A stretch of DNA of 12,724 nucleotides from Candidatus Melainabacteria bacterium GWA2_34_9 (GCA_001784535.1 MFRJ01000118.1:1-12724); one strand, 5' to 3'; positions 5,900 through 12,633 are shown, numbered from the stretch's first letter. Numbers and translations are program-made. Notes: a model not told the origin generated them from the letters alone.

Positions 5900-6604
5900 T
5901 TAACCAGAAAAAACTCTTACTGCATCTATAAATCTTTTTGTAATAAGCTGCGGTCTTGTCACAGCAGAGCCTATAACGACAGAATGAGCTCCCAATTCAA
6001 ATGCTTTTTGGGCATGCTCTACAGTCCAAATTCGTCCTTCAAGAATTACAGGACACCCTACTGCTTTAACAAGATTTTCAAGCAAGTCAAAATCAGGTTC
6101 TTCATTATTTTTTTCTAAAGTATTCTGTGTATAACCGGAAAGAGTTGTTGAAATTATATCAGCTCCAAACAATTTGCACATTAAGCCTTCTTTAATAGTT
6201 GCACAATCAACCATTACTGGTTTTTTGAGTTCTGTATGTATTTTTTCTATAAGCTCGGCTAAGTTTTCTTTAGGTCTTTTTCTGGAAGTCCCGTCTATTG
6301 CAATTATATCAGCCCCTGCATCTGAAATTCTTTTTGCATCTTCAAAAGTTGGCGTAATATAAACAACGTCTCTCCAGTTCTTAGGGAGTGGATCAGGTTT
6401 TGTAATACCAATAATCGGAATATCAGAAAATTTTCTTGTTTCTTCTATATCTTTAACGCCTGCCAGCCTTAATCCTGCGGCGCCACCATTTATTACGGAT
6501 TTTATAATACTTTGTAAACAATTTTCATCATAAATAGGTTCCCCCGAAGACGCCTGACACGAAATTATTATCTTTTTTCTTATTTTTTTTAAAATTTCAG
6601 ACAC
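5900..6604 (-). CDS. nanE: N-acylglucosamine-6-phosphate 2-epimerase
   Basis: This 234-residue TIM-barrel enzyme converts ManNAc-6-phosphate to GlcNAc-6-phosphate in sialic-acid and amino-sugar use. Family motifs appear in order: IISCQASSGEP (13-23), GGAAGLRLAG (40-49), PIIGITKPD with the likely catalytic K69, YITPTFEDA (82-90), GADIIAIDGT (97-106), TTLSGYT (153-159), ILEGRIW with E189, and GAHSVVIGSAVTRPQ (205-219). The start is GTG at 6602-6604, supported by AAAGG eight bases upstream; no ATG is better placed. A nearby ROK kinase could supply its substrate, but no lyase, transporter or deacetylase is in the window. Its 3' end is flush with the convergent gene at 5633-5899, so its transcript must end inside that gene or by another mechanism. 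Confidence 0.9.
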   Translation of the reverse strand: MSEILKKIRKKIIISCQASSGEPIYDENCLQSIIKSVINGGAAGLRLAGVKDIEETRKFSDIPIIGITKPDPLPKNWRDVVYITPTFEDAKRISDAGADIIAIDGTSRKRPKENLAELIEKIHTELKKPVMVDCATIKEGLMCKLFGADIISTTLSGYTQNTLEKNNEEPDFDLLENLVKAVGCPVILEGRIWTVEHAQKAFELGAHSVVIGSAVTRPQLITKRFIDAVRVFSG

Positions 6605-6933
6605 AATTGCAACCTTTAATTTTTATTTACAGAATTTAAATTAATTTTAATTAAAATTAGTGATTAAGGAAAGATAAAATTCTTTTTAACTTCAAATCTC
6701 AAAAACTATTGTATTTTTATCATGTTTTTGGTTATTTAATATATAGATACAAAAAGAAGAGATTATAAAATTTTTAAAAAATTGAGGTGAAATTTTATAA
6801 TTTTTACTTAATAATAATCGGCCTGAATTATAAAAATTATTTGTATTTTTAATTAGGGCGTTATTTATATAAAAACTTTATCTTAAAATAAAGTTTGACA
6901 AACAAAAACTATTTCAAAAATCGGAGGACAATA
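6605..6933. promoter_or_regulatory. Divergent AT-rich intergenic region with nested inverted repeats
   Basis: This 329-base gap holds no gene that I can support. It contains an 18-base perfect palindrome (6642-6659), a 12-base inverted repeat ATTATAAAATTT/AAATTTTATAAT (6762-6773 with 6790-6801), an overlapping 10-base pair ATAATTTTTA/TAAAAATTAT (6797-6806 with 6831-6840), and a 9-base pair next to the gene (6873-6896). It must hold promoters for nanE (leftward) and for the branching enzyme (rightward). TATAAT on the plus strand at 6796-6801 and TATATAAA at 6866-6873 are candidates for the latter. Confidence 0.5.
6873..6896. promoter_or_regulatory. Operator-like inverted repeat before the branching-enzyme gene
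   Basis: AAACTTTAT (6873-6881) and ATAAAGTTT (6888-6896) are perfect complements around the loop CTTAAA. It lies immediately after a possible -10 (TATATAAA) and 37 bases before the start codon, a usual place for a repressor site or a 5'-end stabilising hairpin. Confidence 0.4.
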
Positions 6934-8655
6934 ATGTCAATAGGATCTTTTGTATTTATGCTTCACAGCCATCTGCCGTTCTATAGAAAAGCAGGTATGT
7001 GGCCTTTTGGTGAAGAAAATCTTTATGAATGTATGGCAGAAACATATATTCCTCTTTTAAATGCGATTGGTGAATTACATGATCAAGGAATAAAAGCTAA
7101 ATTAACTGTAGGGATTACTCCTATATTAGCAGAACAGCTTAATGACGAGCATTTAAAAGAAGGTTTTGTTAAATATTTAGACTCAAGAATATTATCCGTT
7201 ACAGGAGATTTAAGCCGCTATCCAAACGACAGCGTAGCTCATTCACAACATCTTGAATATCTTGCAAAATTTTATTTTAACTGGTTTACAGGCATAAAAG
7301 AATGTTTCTTGAACAAATACAATAAAGATTTAATTGGCGCATTCAGAAAATTCCAGGATCTTGAATGTATTGAAATCACAACTTCAGGAGCTACACACGG
7401 ATTTTCTCCATTATTAGGCACTGATACTAACTTAAATGCACAATTTAAAGTTGGCGTTGAATCATACAAAAAATTATTCGGAAGAAAACCAAGAGGCGCA
7501 TGGCTTCCTGAATGTGCTTACAGACCGGGATATGAAGCAACTTCTCCTGAAGGAAAAAAATATTACAGACCTGCAGTTGAAGTATTCCTTCAAAATAACG
7601 GTATAGAATATTTCTTCGTAGAATCACACCAAATAGAAGGCGGTGTTTCAGTAGGAAGCAGAAGATCAATAGGTATTTATGGAAATATTGAATACATTCC
7701 TCTTCCTGTAAGGGAAGCTACCGGTTTAGATACCTATGAAGCTTATTATTTACCTGAAGCACAGGTTGCTGTGATGGGAAGAAACCATGAAGGCGGCTAT
7801 CAAGTATGGTCAGCATCTGACGGTTATCCCGGTGACGGATGCTACAGAGAATTCCACAAAAAAGATGACAAATCCGGTATGCATTACTGGAGATTGACCA
7901 GCCCAACAGCAGATTTAGGTGATAAAATGCTTTATGATCCTGTTTTGGCTATGTCAAAAATAAATGAAAACTCAGATCACTACGTAAACGTTCTTTATCA
8001 TAGATTAAATGACCATAAAATGGCTACAGGCAAAGATGGTTTATTGATGGTTTCCTTTGATACAGAATTATTCGGACACTGGTGGTTTGAAGGAGTTGAA
8101 TTTATTAAACAAGTAATAATAAAACTCGATAAATATCAAAAAGATGTAGTAAAAAGACAAACAGCAAGCGAATACCTTGATGAAAATCCTCCATCCACAG
8201 CTGCTGCACTTCCTGAAAGTTCATGGGGACAGGGCGGACACTTCTGGGTATGGCAAAATCATCAAACAGAATGGATGTGGCCTATTATCCATTCCGCTGA
8301 AAAAAGAATCAGCCAAATTGTTGGTAATTATTCAACAATTCCTGATGATAATGTTCTCCACAGAGCGCTTAATCAGCTTGCAAGAGAAAACTTACTCCTT
8401 CAAAGCAGTGACTGGCCTTTCTTAGTTACAACATGGCAGGCTAGAGATTATGCTATCGAAAGATTCAGACAACATCAGGAAAACTTTGAGCGTCTTGCTG
8501 CAATGATTGAAAATCATTGCGTTGACCAAGCTTACCTTGAATCACTCGAGTCAGTAAACAATCCTTTTGCTAATATAGATTACAGAGTCTATACAGAAAT
8601 TAAAGAAGGAACTTTACCTCAGAATGAAGCAGGTTTAGCACCTCTCTATACATAA
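6934..8655 (+). CDS. GH57 1,4-alpha-glucan branching enzyme
   Basis: This 573-residue glycoside hydrolase family 57 enzyme is of the branching type: it cuts an alpha-1,4 glucan chain and rejoins it as an alpha-1,6 branch in glycogen. The (beta/alpha)7 barrel starts with FMLHSHLPF (8-16). The nucleophile region is GAWLPECAY with E193, and the acid region is SFDTELFGHWWFEG with D376. A C-terminal helical DUF1957-like part has SSDWPFLVTTWQARDYAIERF (491-511), typical of the Thermus, Thermococcus and cyanobacterial enzymes. The start at 6934 is fixed by GGAGG (6923-6927) six bases upstream; the in-frame TTG at 6895 would place the ribosome binding site inside the gene. The strong site suggests good expression. 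Transcription ends at the hairpin at 8675. Hydrolase-only activity is the alternative. Confidence 0.9.
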   Translation: MSIGSFVFMLHSHLPFYRKAGMWPFGEENLYECMAETYIPLLNAIGELHDQGIKAKLTVGITPILAEQLNDEHLKEGFVKYLDSRILSVTGDLSRYPNDSVAHSQHLEYLAKFYFNWFTGIKECFLNKYNKDLIGAFRKFQDLECIEITTSGATHGFSPLLGTDTNLNAQFKVGVESYKKLFGRKPRGAWLPECAYRPGYEATSPEGKKYYRPAVEVFLQNNGIEYFFVESHQIEGGVSVGSRRSIGIYGNIEYIPLPVREATGLDTYEAYYLPEAQVAVMGRNHEGGYQVWSASDGYPGDGCYREFHKKDDKSGMHYWRLTSPTADLGDKMLYDPVLAMSKINENSDHYVNVLYHRLNDHKMATGKDGLLMVSFDTELFGHWWFEGVEFIKQVIIKLDKYQKDVVKRQTASEYLDENPPSTAAALPESSWGQGGHFWVWQNHQTEWMWPIIHSAEKRISQIVGNYSTIPDDNVLHRALNQLARENLLLQSSDWPFLVTTWQARDYAIERFRQHQENFERLAAMIENHCVDQAYLESLESVNNPFANIDYRVYTEIKEGTLPQNEAGLAPLYT

Positions 8656-8674
8656 GAAAATAATAAAATATAAC

Positions 8675-8709
8675 AAAAAAATCCTGCGTTTTATCGCAGG
8701 ATTTTTTTT
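8675..8709. terminator. Bidirectional terminator that overlaps the end of the tRNA nucleotidyltransferase gene
   Basis: AAAAAAATCCTGCG (8675-8688) pairs perfectly with CGCAGGATTTTTTT (8695-8708) around TTTTAT. T tracts follow on both strands. On the minus strand the last sense codons (Lys-Lys-Ile-Leu-Arg) make up one arm, and the TAA stop at 8691-8693 lies in the loop. Confidence 0.88.
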
Positions 8710-9959
8710 AAAAACTCTTTCTCTTCTTCTTCAGAAAAGATTTCGCCGTTAATTCGGGCTTTTAAAAGTTTTCTCAATATTTCACCAAAAGCAGGTCCCG
8801 GCTTTAACCCTAAATTTATGAGAGTTTCACCTGTGGTATGGATTTTTATATTTTTTAATTCCTTAAGATAAAGATCTACTTTTTCTTTTAATTCAGGCTT
8901 TTTAATCAAACAAATCAAAATCGACTTAGGCATAAATCCTTCAAAAAACTCATAAACTTCAAAATTAGTCAGCCCGCAATCCGTCTTTTCCAAAAGTGTT
9001 TTAGCTTCCATCAAAATATTTGTTTCCATTCCGGAAAGATATAATTTTTGAGTAATATGAGCTATTTTTTCTTTTGAAAAATCTGAAAGTAATACACCAA
9101 GATAAATAAGCCAGATAAAATCAGGATTTATATACTCAAAATACTTCAAAATTGTTGATTCACAGCTTTTAGAAAGAATTTCGGAAATTTTTATATCTTT
9201 ATCCGCCAGCCTGTAAATATTTTCGCGTATAAAAATTTCCATTGCGTCTGCTTTATTCAAATTAAAAGTTTGTTTTAATTCAGATTTAATTCTTTCCCCA
9301 CAGAAGTTATCAAACATTCCCGACTCAAGACAATTTTCCTGCAAGTTTTTTGTGTTTTCTTCCAGTTCATAACCAAATCGTACTCTAAATTTTAAGGCTC
9401 TTATTATTCTTGTTGGATCATCAACAAAGCTTTTTTCGTGAAGAACCCGTATTTTTTTTTGTTGTATATCGTCATATCCGCCTAAATAATCTGTTAAAAC
9501 CCCAAAATTTTCTTTATTTAAAGATAAAGCCATAGAATTTATGGAAAAATCCCGCCTTTTAACATCATAATAAAGATCACATCCAATTTCATCAACTTTA
9601 GGAAGGCTTCCTGGGTATGGATAAGATTCTTTTCTTGTACTTGCAATATCCAACTCAATTTCTTCGTTACTTAAAGCAAAGACAACTTTTACAGTGCCGA
9701 AACTTTCGTGGATTTCTTTTATTTTACAAATATTTGGATAATTTTGTTCAAGAAGATGTGCAAACTCAATAGCATTTCCCTGTACGGTAATATCTGTATC
9801 GAAGTTATCTTTACCCGTAATAATGTCTCTAACGGCTCCGCCTATTAAAAAAAGCCGCAAAGACAGCTTTTCCGCAGCCTCAGAACACAAATAAAGAACT
9901 TTTATGGTGTTTTCCGTGACAACTTTTTCTAATTCTTTTTTTAAATTTTTAACTGACAA
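8691..9959 (-). CDS. Class II tRNA nucleotidyltransferase (CCA-, CC- or A-adding)
   Basis: This 422-residue enzyme builds or repairs the 3' CCA end of tRNA. The head has LFLIGGAVRD (36-45), the metal-binding pair D54 and D56 in DNFDTDITV, RRDFSINSMAL (135-145) and DPTRIIRALKFRVRFGYELE (181-200). The nucleotide-template helix reads GERIKSEL rather than the usual EDxxR, so whether it adds CC, A or all of CCA is uncertain. Cyanobacteria and Aquifex split the job between two enzymes. The C-terminal part (GLKPGPAFGEILRKLLKA) is a normal tail for this family. The start is TTG at 9957-9959, three bases after the stop of the upstream gene, with only a weak AGAGAG upstream, so translation is probably coupled. 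The terminator stem encodes its last codons. Confidence 0.87.
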   Translation of the reverse strand: MSVKNLKKELEKVVTENTIKVLYLCSEAAEKLSLRLFLIGGAVRDIITGKDNFDTDITVQGNAIEFAHLLEQNYPNICKIKEIHESFGTVKVVFALSNEEIELDIASTRKESYPYPGSLPKVDEIGCDLYYDVKRRDFSINSMALSLNKENFGVLTDYLGGYDDIQQKKIRVLHEKSFVDDPTRIIRALKFRVRFGYELEENTKNLQENCLESGMFDNFCGERIKSELKQTFNLNKADAMEIFIRENIYRLADKDIKISEILSKSCESTILKYFEYINPDFIWLIYLGVLLSDFSKEKIAHITQKLYLSGMETNILMEAKTLLEKTDCGLTNFEVYEFFEGFMPKSILICLIKKPELKEKVDLYLKELKNIKIHTTGETLINLGLKPGPAFGEILRKLLKARINGEIFSEEEEKEFLKKILR

Positions 9960-9962
9960 AAT

Positions 9963-10547
9963 TTATTGCTCTCTAATATACCAAGTTCCAAACACATGTT
10001 TAAATTTGGCATTTTCTCCCTGAAGTAAAATATTTCTTGTAATAAGCTTTTTATTTTCTTCAAGCAGTGATTCAACCTGATTAGCAAGAATTTCATTATC
10101 TCTTTTTATTTTAGCCGAATCGATAATAGGTTCAAAAACATTACTTTGTTTAATTTTATCTGCAATTTCGTTTGTAATTTTTTTAGCAACAGACTCGGCA
10201 AGCAGCGAAAGAGTTTGAGTTGTAATATCTACCGTAACTTTATTTAAATCAACTATCGGATGATTTGGTTTAGTCTGAATTTGAGCCTTTTGAACAATCG
10301 GAGAACTAATAGGAACAATCGTTCCATTATTAACTATTGAAGAAATTTCCTCATTATTTTTCCCCAGATCTTTAAGCTTAATACCGCGATTTAATTTATA
10401 AACAGCAAGATCATCATAATATTCAATGTTTTTTTCATCTTCATAAATAGAATCTATGCGCCATAGTTTAATAAAAGTTGAAATTTTATCCAAATTTGCC
10501 GAGTTTTTATTTTTAATTTTTTCTACAAGCTGCTCTTTTGTGTACAT
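9963..10547 (-). CDS. MerR-like/coiled-coil protein of unknown function, 194 residues
   Basis: Residues 1-73 look like a small helical DNA-binding domain of the MerR/excisionase type: two short helices, a turn segment IDSIYEDEKNIEYYDDLAVY in the wing position, then LNRGIKLKDLGKNNEEISSIV, which resembles the MerR 'Lxx.G.sleeI' helix. A Pro/Gln linker follows (75-98). Residues 105-185 are long amphipathic helices, including ILANQVESLLEENKKLITRNILLQGEN, a likely coiled coil. It ends VFGTWYIREQ. There is no membrane segment. Start: ATG at 10547 with AAAGG about 12 bases upstream. It lies three bases before the tRNA nucleotidyltransferase start and is surely co-transcribed with it. It could be a regulator or an anchor protein. 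The DNA-binding call is inference from pattern, with no named family. Confidence 0.6.
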   Translation of the reverse strand: MYTKEQLVEKIKNKNSANLDKISTFIKLWRIDSIYEDEKNIEYYDDLAVYKLNRGIKLKDLGKNNEEISSIVNNGTIVPISSPIVQKAQIQTKPNHPIVDLNKVTVDITTQTLSLLAESVAKKITNEIADKIKQSNVFEPIIDSAKIKRDNEILANQVESLLEENKKLITRNILLQGENAKFKHVFGTWYIREQ

Positions 10548-10637
10548 CTTAAATTAATACCTTTTTCACAAACTTTTATTTAAAATTCAAAACTATTTAT
10601 AAATTACATAAAATAAACATTATAAAATTTTAACAAT

Positions 10638-10643
10638 ATTATA
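10638..10643 (-). promoter_or_regulatory. Candidate -10 box for the gene pair at 10547 and 9959
   Basis: The minus strand reads TATAAT here, 90 bases before the start codon at 10547, with another TATAAT at 10619-10624. No -35 is clear. It lies just downstream of the inverted repeat at 10651-10686, which could therefore act as an operator. Confidence 0.35.
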
Positions 10644-10650
10644 CACTTAG

Positions 10651-10686
10651 AGTAATTTTATGTTTAATACTTAACATAAAATTACT
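10651..10686. repeat. 14-base perfect inverted repeat downstream of the transporter gene
   Basis: AGTAATTTTATGTT (10651-10664) and AACATAAAATTACT (10673-10686) are exact complements across an eight-base loop. It lies 60 bases past the transporter stop and about 100 bases before the start of the gene at 10547. There is no T tract as in a normal terminator. A second repeat with the same TTATGTT/AACATAA core lies at 11714-11738. Confidence 0.6.
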
Positions 10687-10746
10687 TTTCCTATAAATTC
10701 TCTATATTGAAAAATGTTTAGCAAAAAGGGTTTCGGGCAACTTATT

Positions 10747-11667
10747 TTATAAATTTGAAGTGTAATTACAGGCTTGTTCAACTTTACAATTATCGCAGGG
10801 ACAGCTGCAAGGTTCTATATGAATTGTAATGCGCGAATTTTTTATATTGTTTTTTAAATCTTCTTCAATCCTGTCGCATAAAGCATGTCCTGCTTCTATT
10901 GTCAGTTTTTTAGGAATAACTATAATTAATTCGATTAATTTATCTGCGCCGGATTTTCTTGATTTTAATTCTTTAATTTCAATGACTTCATCTGGTATAT
11001 AAGTATTTACTGTATTAAAAATAATTTTTTGTTCTTCTTCCGGCAAAGAACCGTCAAGCAGGTTTTTCCCCGAGTTAAAGCATAAATTCAATCCGGCTTT
11101 AATTATTATTAAAGCGACTAAAATTGCAACTATAGGGTCTAATATTTCTATATTTGTTATTTTTATAAGAATTAAACCTGCTAAAACACCTGCCGAAGTC
11201 AAAACATCTGTTCTTAAATGTTCTGCATCAGCAAGCAAAGCCATGGAATCTGTTTTATGGGCGACATTAAACAAATGACGGCTGACTATTATATTTGCAA
11301 TTACCGAAATGAGCATTACAACAATACCTGCGGTAGTATCAATATAGTCATATTTATTATTTATAATCTTTTCAACTGATTCAAAAATAATATATCCTGC
11401 CGCTAAAAGGATTAAAGCTCCTTCAATAAAGCCCGAAAAATCTTCATATTTTCCATGACCAAACTGATGATCGCTGTCAGGCGGATTTGCGGATTGTTTT
11501 ATGGAAAAGAAAGCTATTATTGCAGCCAGAAAATCTGTGAATGAGTGTACAGCTTCAGATATAATACTTATACTGTTTGTTATAAGTCCTACAACAAGTT
11601 TTGAAAGAATTAAAACAATATTAGAGCCAATAGAAAGCAATGCCGCGTTTTGTTTTTCTCCAGACAA
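10747..11667 (-). CDS. Cation diffusion facilitator metal/proton antiporter with cysteine-rich tail
   Basis: This 306-residue inner-membrane protein exports divalent metal ions. It has about six hydrophobic helices, starting at residues 9-30 and ending near 195. The TM2 metal motif is SEAVHSFTD with H41 and D45, where the first Asp of the usual DxxHxxxD pattern is Glu. The TM5 motif is ADAEHLRTD with H150 and D154. The cytoplasmic domain (about 210-285) is the usual ferredoxin-like dimer domain ending ITIHIEP. An added tail CSCPCDNCKVEQAC carries five cysteines (287, 289, 291, 294, 300). The start is TTG at 11665-11667, with GGGAG seven bases upstream and no in-frame ATG before it. Metal choice (Zn, Fe, Mn, Co, Cd) is not decided by the sequence. 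Inverted repeats of like core flank the gene. Confidence 0.88.
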   Translation of the reverse strand: MSGEKQNAALLSIGSNIVLILSKLVVGLITNSISIISEAVHSFTDFLAAIIAFFSIKQSANPPDSDHQFGHGKYEDFSGFIEGALILLAAGYIIFESVEKIINNKYDYIDTTAGIVVMLISVIANIIVSRHLFNVAHKTDSMALLADAEHLRTDVLTSAGVLAGLILIKITNIEILDPIVAILVALIIIKAGLNLCFNSGKNLLDGSLPEEEQKIIFNTVNTYIPDEVIEIKELKSRKSGADKLIELIIVIPKKLTIEAGHALCDRIEEDLKNNIKNSRITIHIEPCSCPCDNCKVEQACNYTSNL

Positions 11668-11713
11668 ATTTAAGCTCCCAAATTTTTCAATTCTTTTTAG
11701 GATACCATAAATT

Positions 11714-11738
11714 GCTTATGTTTAGCCAAAACATAAGC
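11714..11738. repeat. 10-base perfect inverted repeat upstream of the transporter gene
   Basis: GCTTATGTTT (11714-11723) and AAACATAAGC (11729-11738) are exact complements around AGCCA. The site lies between the sugar-transferase stop (11746) and the transporter start (11667). It has no T tract on either strand. Its TTATGTT/AACATAA core matches that of the repeat at 10651-10686, with a gap of seven rather than eight bases. It may be an operator, or a terminator that works without a T tract. Confidence 0.55.
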
Positions 11739-11745
11739 TAAAAAT

Positions 11746-12462
11746 TTAAAAAATCAGGAAATAAACGCCTGTACTTAAAGCCGCTAAAAATAGCCCTATT
11801 ACACATAAATTAGTAAACATGTATTTTTTAAAAGTCAGATAAAAGATTTTCAAATCAAATCCTAACGAAATATTATCTTCATATTGAGCATTTAGCATAA
11901 ATCTATTTTTGTAGGTAATTTGTTCTCTTTTATGAAGCAGTGTCCATCCTGTCAAACCAGGTGTTACTTTATGGAAAACACCTCTTGGAATTGATTTTTC
12001 ATCATTCTTGAAGCCTTCAAGCAAAAGATTATGCTCTTCAAGGGATAAAGGTCTTGGACCAATATAGCTCATCTCACCTTTTAAAATATTAATAAACTGA
12101 GGGAACTCATCAAAAGAGCTTTTTCTGATTAAATTTCCTATCCTTGTAATTCTTGGATCACGCTCCAGAGTCCTTGCTCCGCCACCTTCTGCTTCTGTAC
12201 CGGTATACATTGTCCTTAATTTATAAACGTTAAAAAGTTTTCCGTTTTTTCCGACTCTTGTCTGTGTATAAAAAATCGGTCCTTTTGATTCAAGCTTTAT
12301 CAAAACTGCCAGAATTGCCATTAAAGGAAGCGAAAAGAACAACACAAACAAAGACATACCAATATCTGCAATTCTTTTTATTAAAAGATAATTTTTTATA
12401 TTTAAAGACTTAATTGAAACAGATTGTTCGATTAATGTTTTTTGTTTTGTTTCAAGTTTCAT
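11746..12462 (-). CDS. Polyprenyl-phosphate sugar-1-phosphate transferase
   Basis: This 238-residue membrane enzyme of the bacterial sugar transferase family (PF02397 type, WcaJ/PglC-like) moves a sugar-1-phosphate from a UDP-sugar to undecaprenyl phosphate, the first step of an exopolysaccharide, capsule or O-chain. Residues 33-55 form the hydrophobic re-entrant helix with a central Pro (P46). KGPIFYTQTRVGKNGKLFNVY follows, then KLRTM, RKSSFDEFPQF with the catalytic D118-E119 pair, MSYIGPRP (131-138) and TPGLTGW (167-173). It is the short, single-domain type and has no N-terminal multi-pass region. A second hydrophobic helix at the very C-terminus (216-236) is an addition to the usual core. 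Start: ATG at 12462 with GAGG 13 bases upstream, somewhat far. No other polysaccharide gene lies in the window. Confidence 0.9.
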   Translation of the reverse strand: MKLETKQKTLIEQSVSIKSLNIKNYLLIKRIADIGMSLFVLFFSLPLMAILAVLIKLESKGPIFYTQTRVGKNGKLFNVYKLRTMYTGTEAEGGGARTLERDPRITRIGNLIRKSSFDEFPQFINILKGEMSYIGPRPLSLEEHNLLLEGFKNDEKSIPRGVFHKVTPGLTGWTLLHKREQITYKNRFMLNAQYEDNISLGFDLKIFYLTFKKYMFTNLCVIGLFLAALSTGVYFLIF

Positions 12463-12604
12463 TTTTTGTATCTAGCCTCGATAAAAATTTTTAGAAATCT
12501 CTTCTTTTTCTCTTCTTTAATAAAACTAAAAGTGTTAAAAAATTGCTTTTTATATTTAAAATTCATAAATTTAGGCTATAAAAGTCTATTTATCAGCTGA
12601 TGAA

Positions 12605-12633
12605 ATTATTATACGCGGGATATTGCTTGTCAA
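12605..12633 (-). promoter_or_regulatory. Sigma-70 promoter for the sugar-transferase gene
   Basis: The minus strand has a perfect TTGACA (12628-12633). A spacer of 17 bases leads to AATAAT (12605-12610); the perfect TATAAT at 12608-12613 would have a short 14-base spacer. The leader would be about 135 bases long. The palindrome ATCAGCTGAT (12592-12601) covers the expected start of transcription and could be an operator. Confidence 0.6.

Noticed and set aside
6895..6933. Upstream TTG start for the GH57 enzyme, and TTGACA at 6895-6900 as a -35 box
   Set aside because: The TTG would put the perfect GGAGG (6923-6927) inside the gene. As a -35, the matching -10 would fall on that ribosome site, where no TATAAT-like box exists.
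10687..10746. Terminator right after the transporter stop
   Set aside because: No self-complementary stem with a T tract is present; the nearest hairpin is the AT-rich one at 10651-10686.
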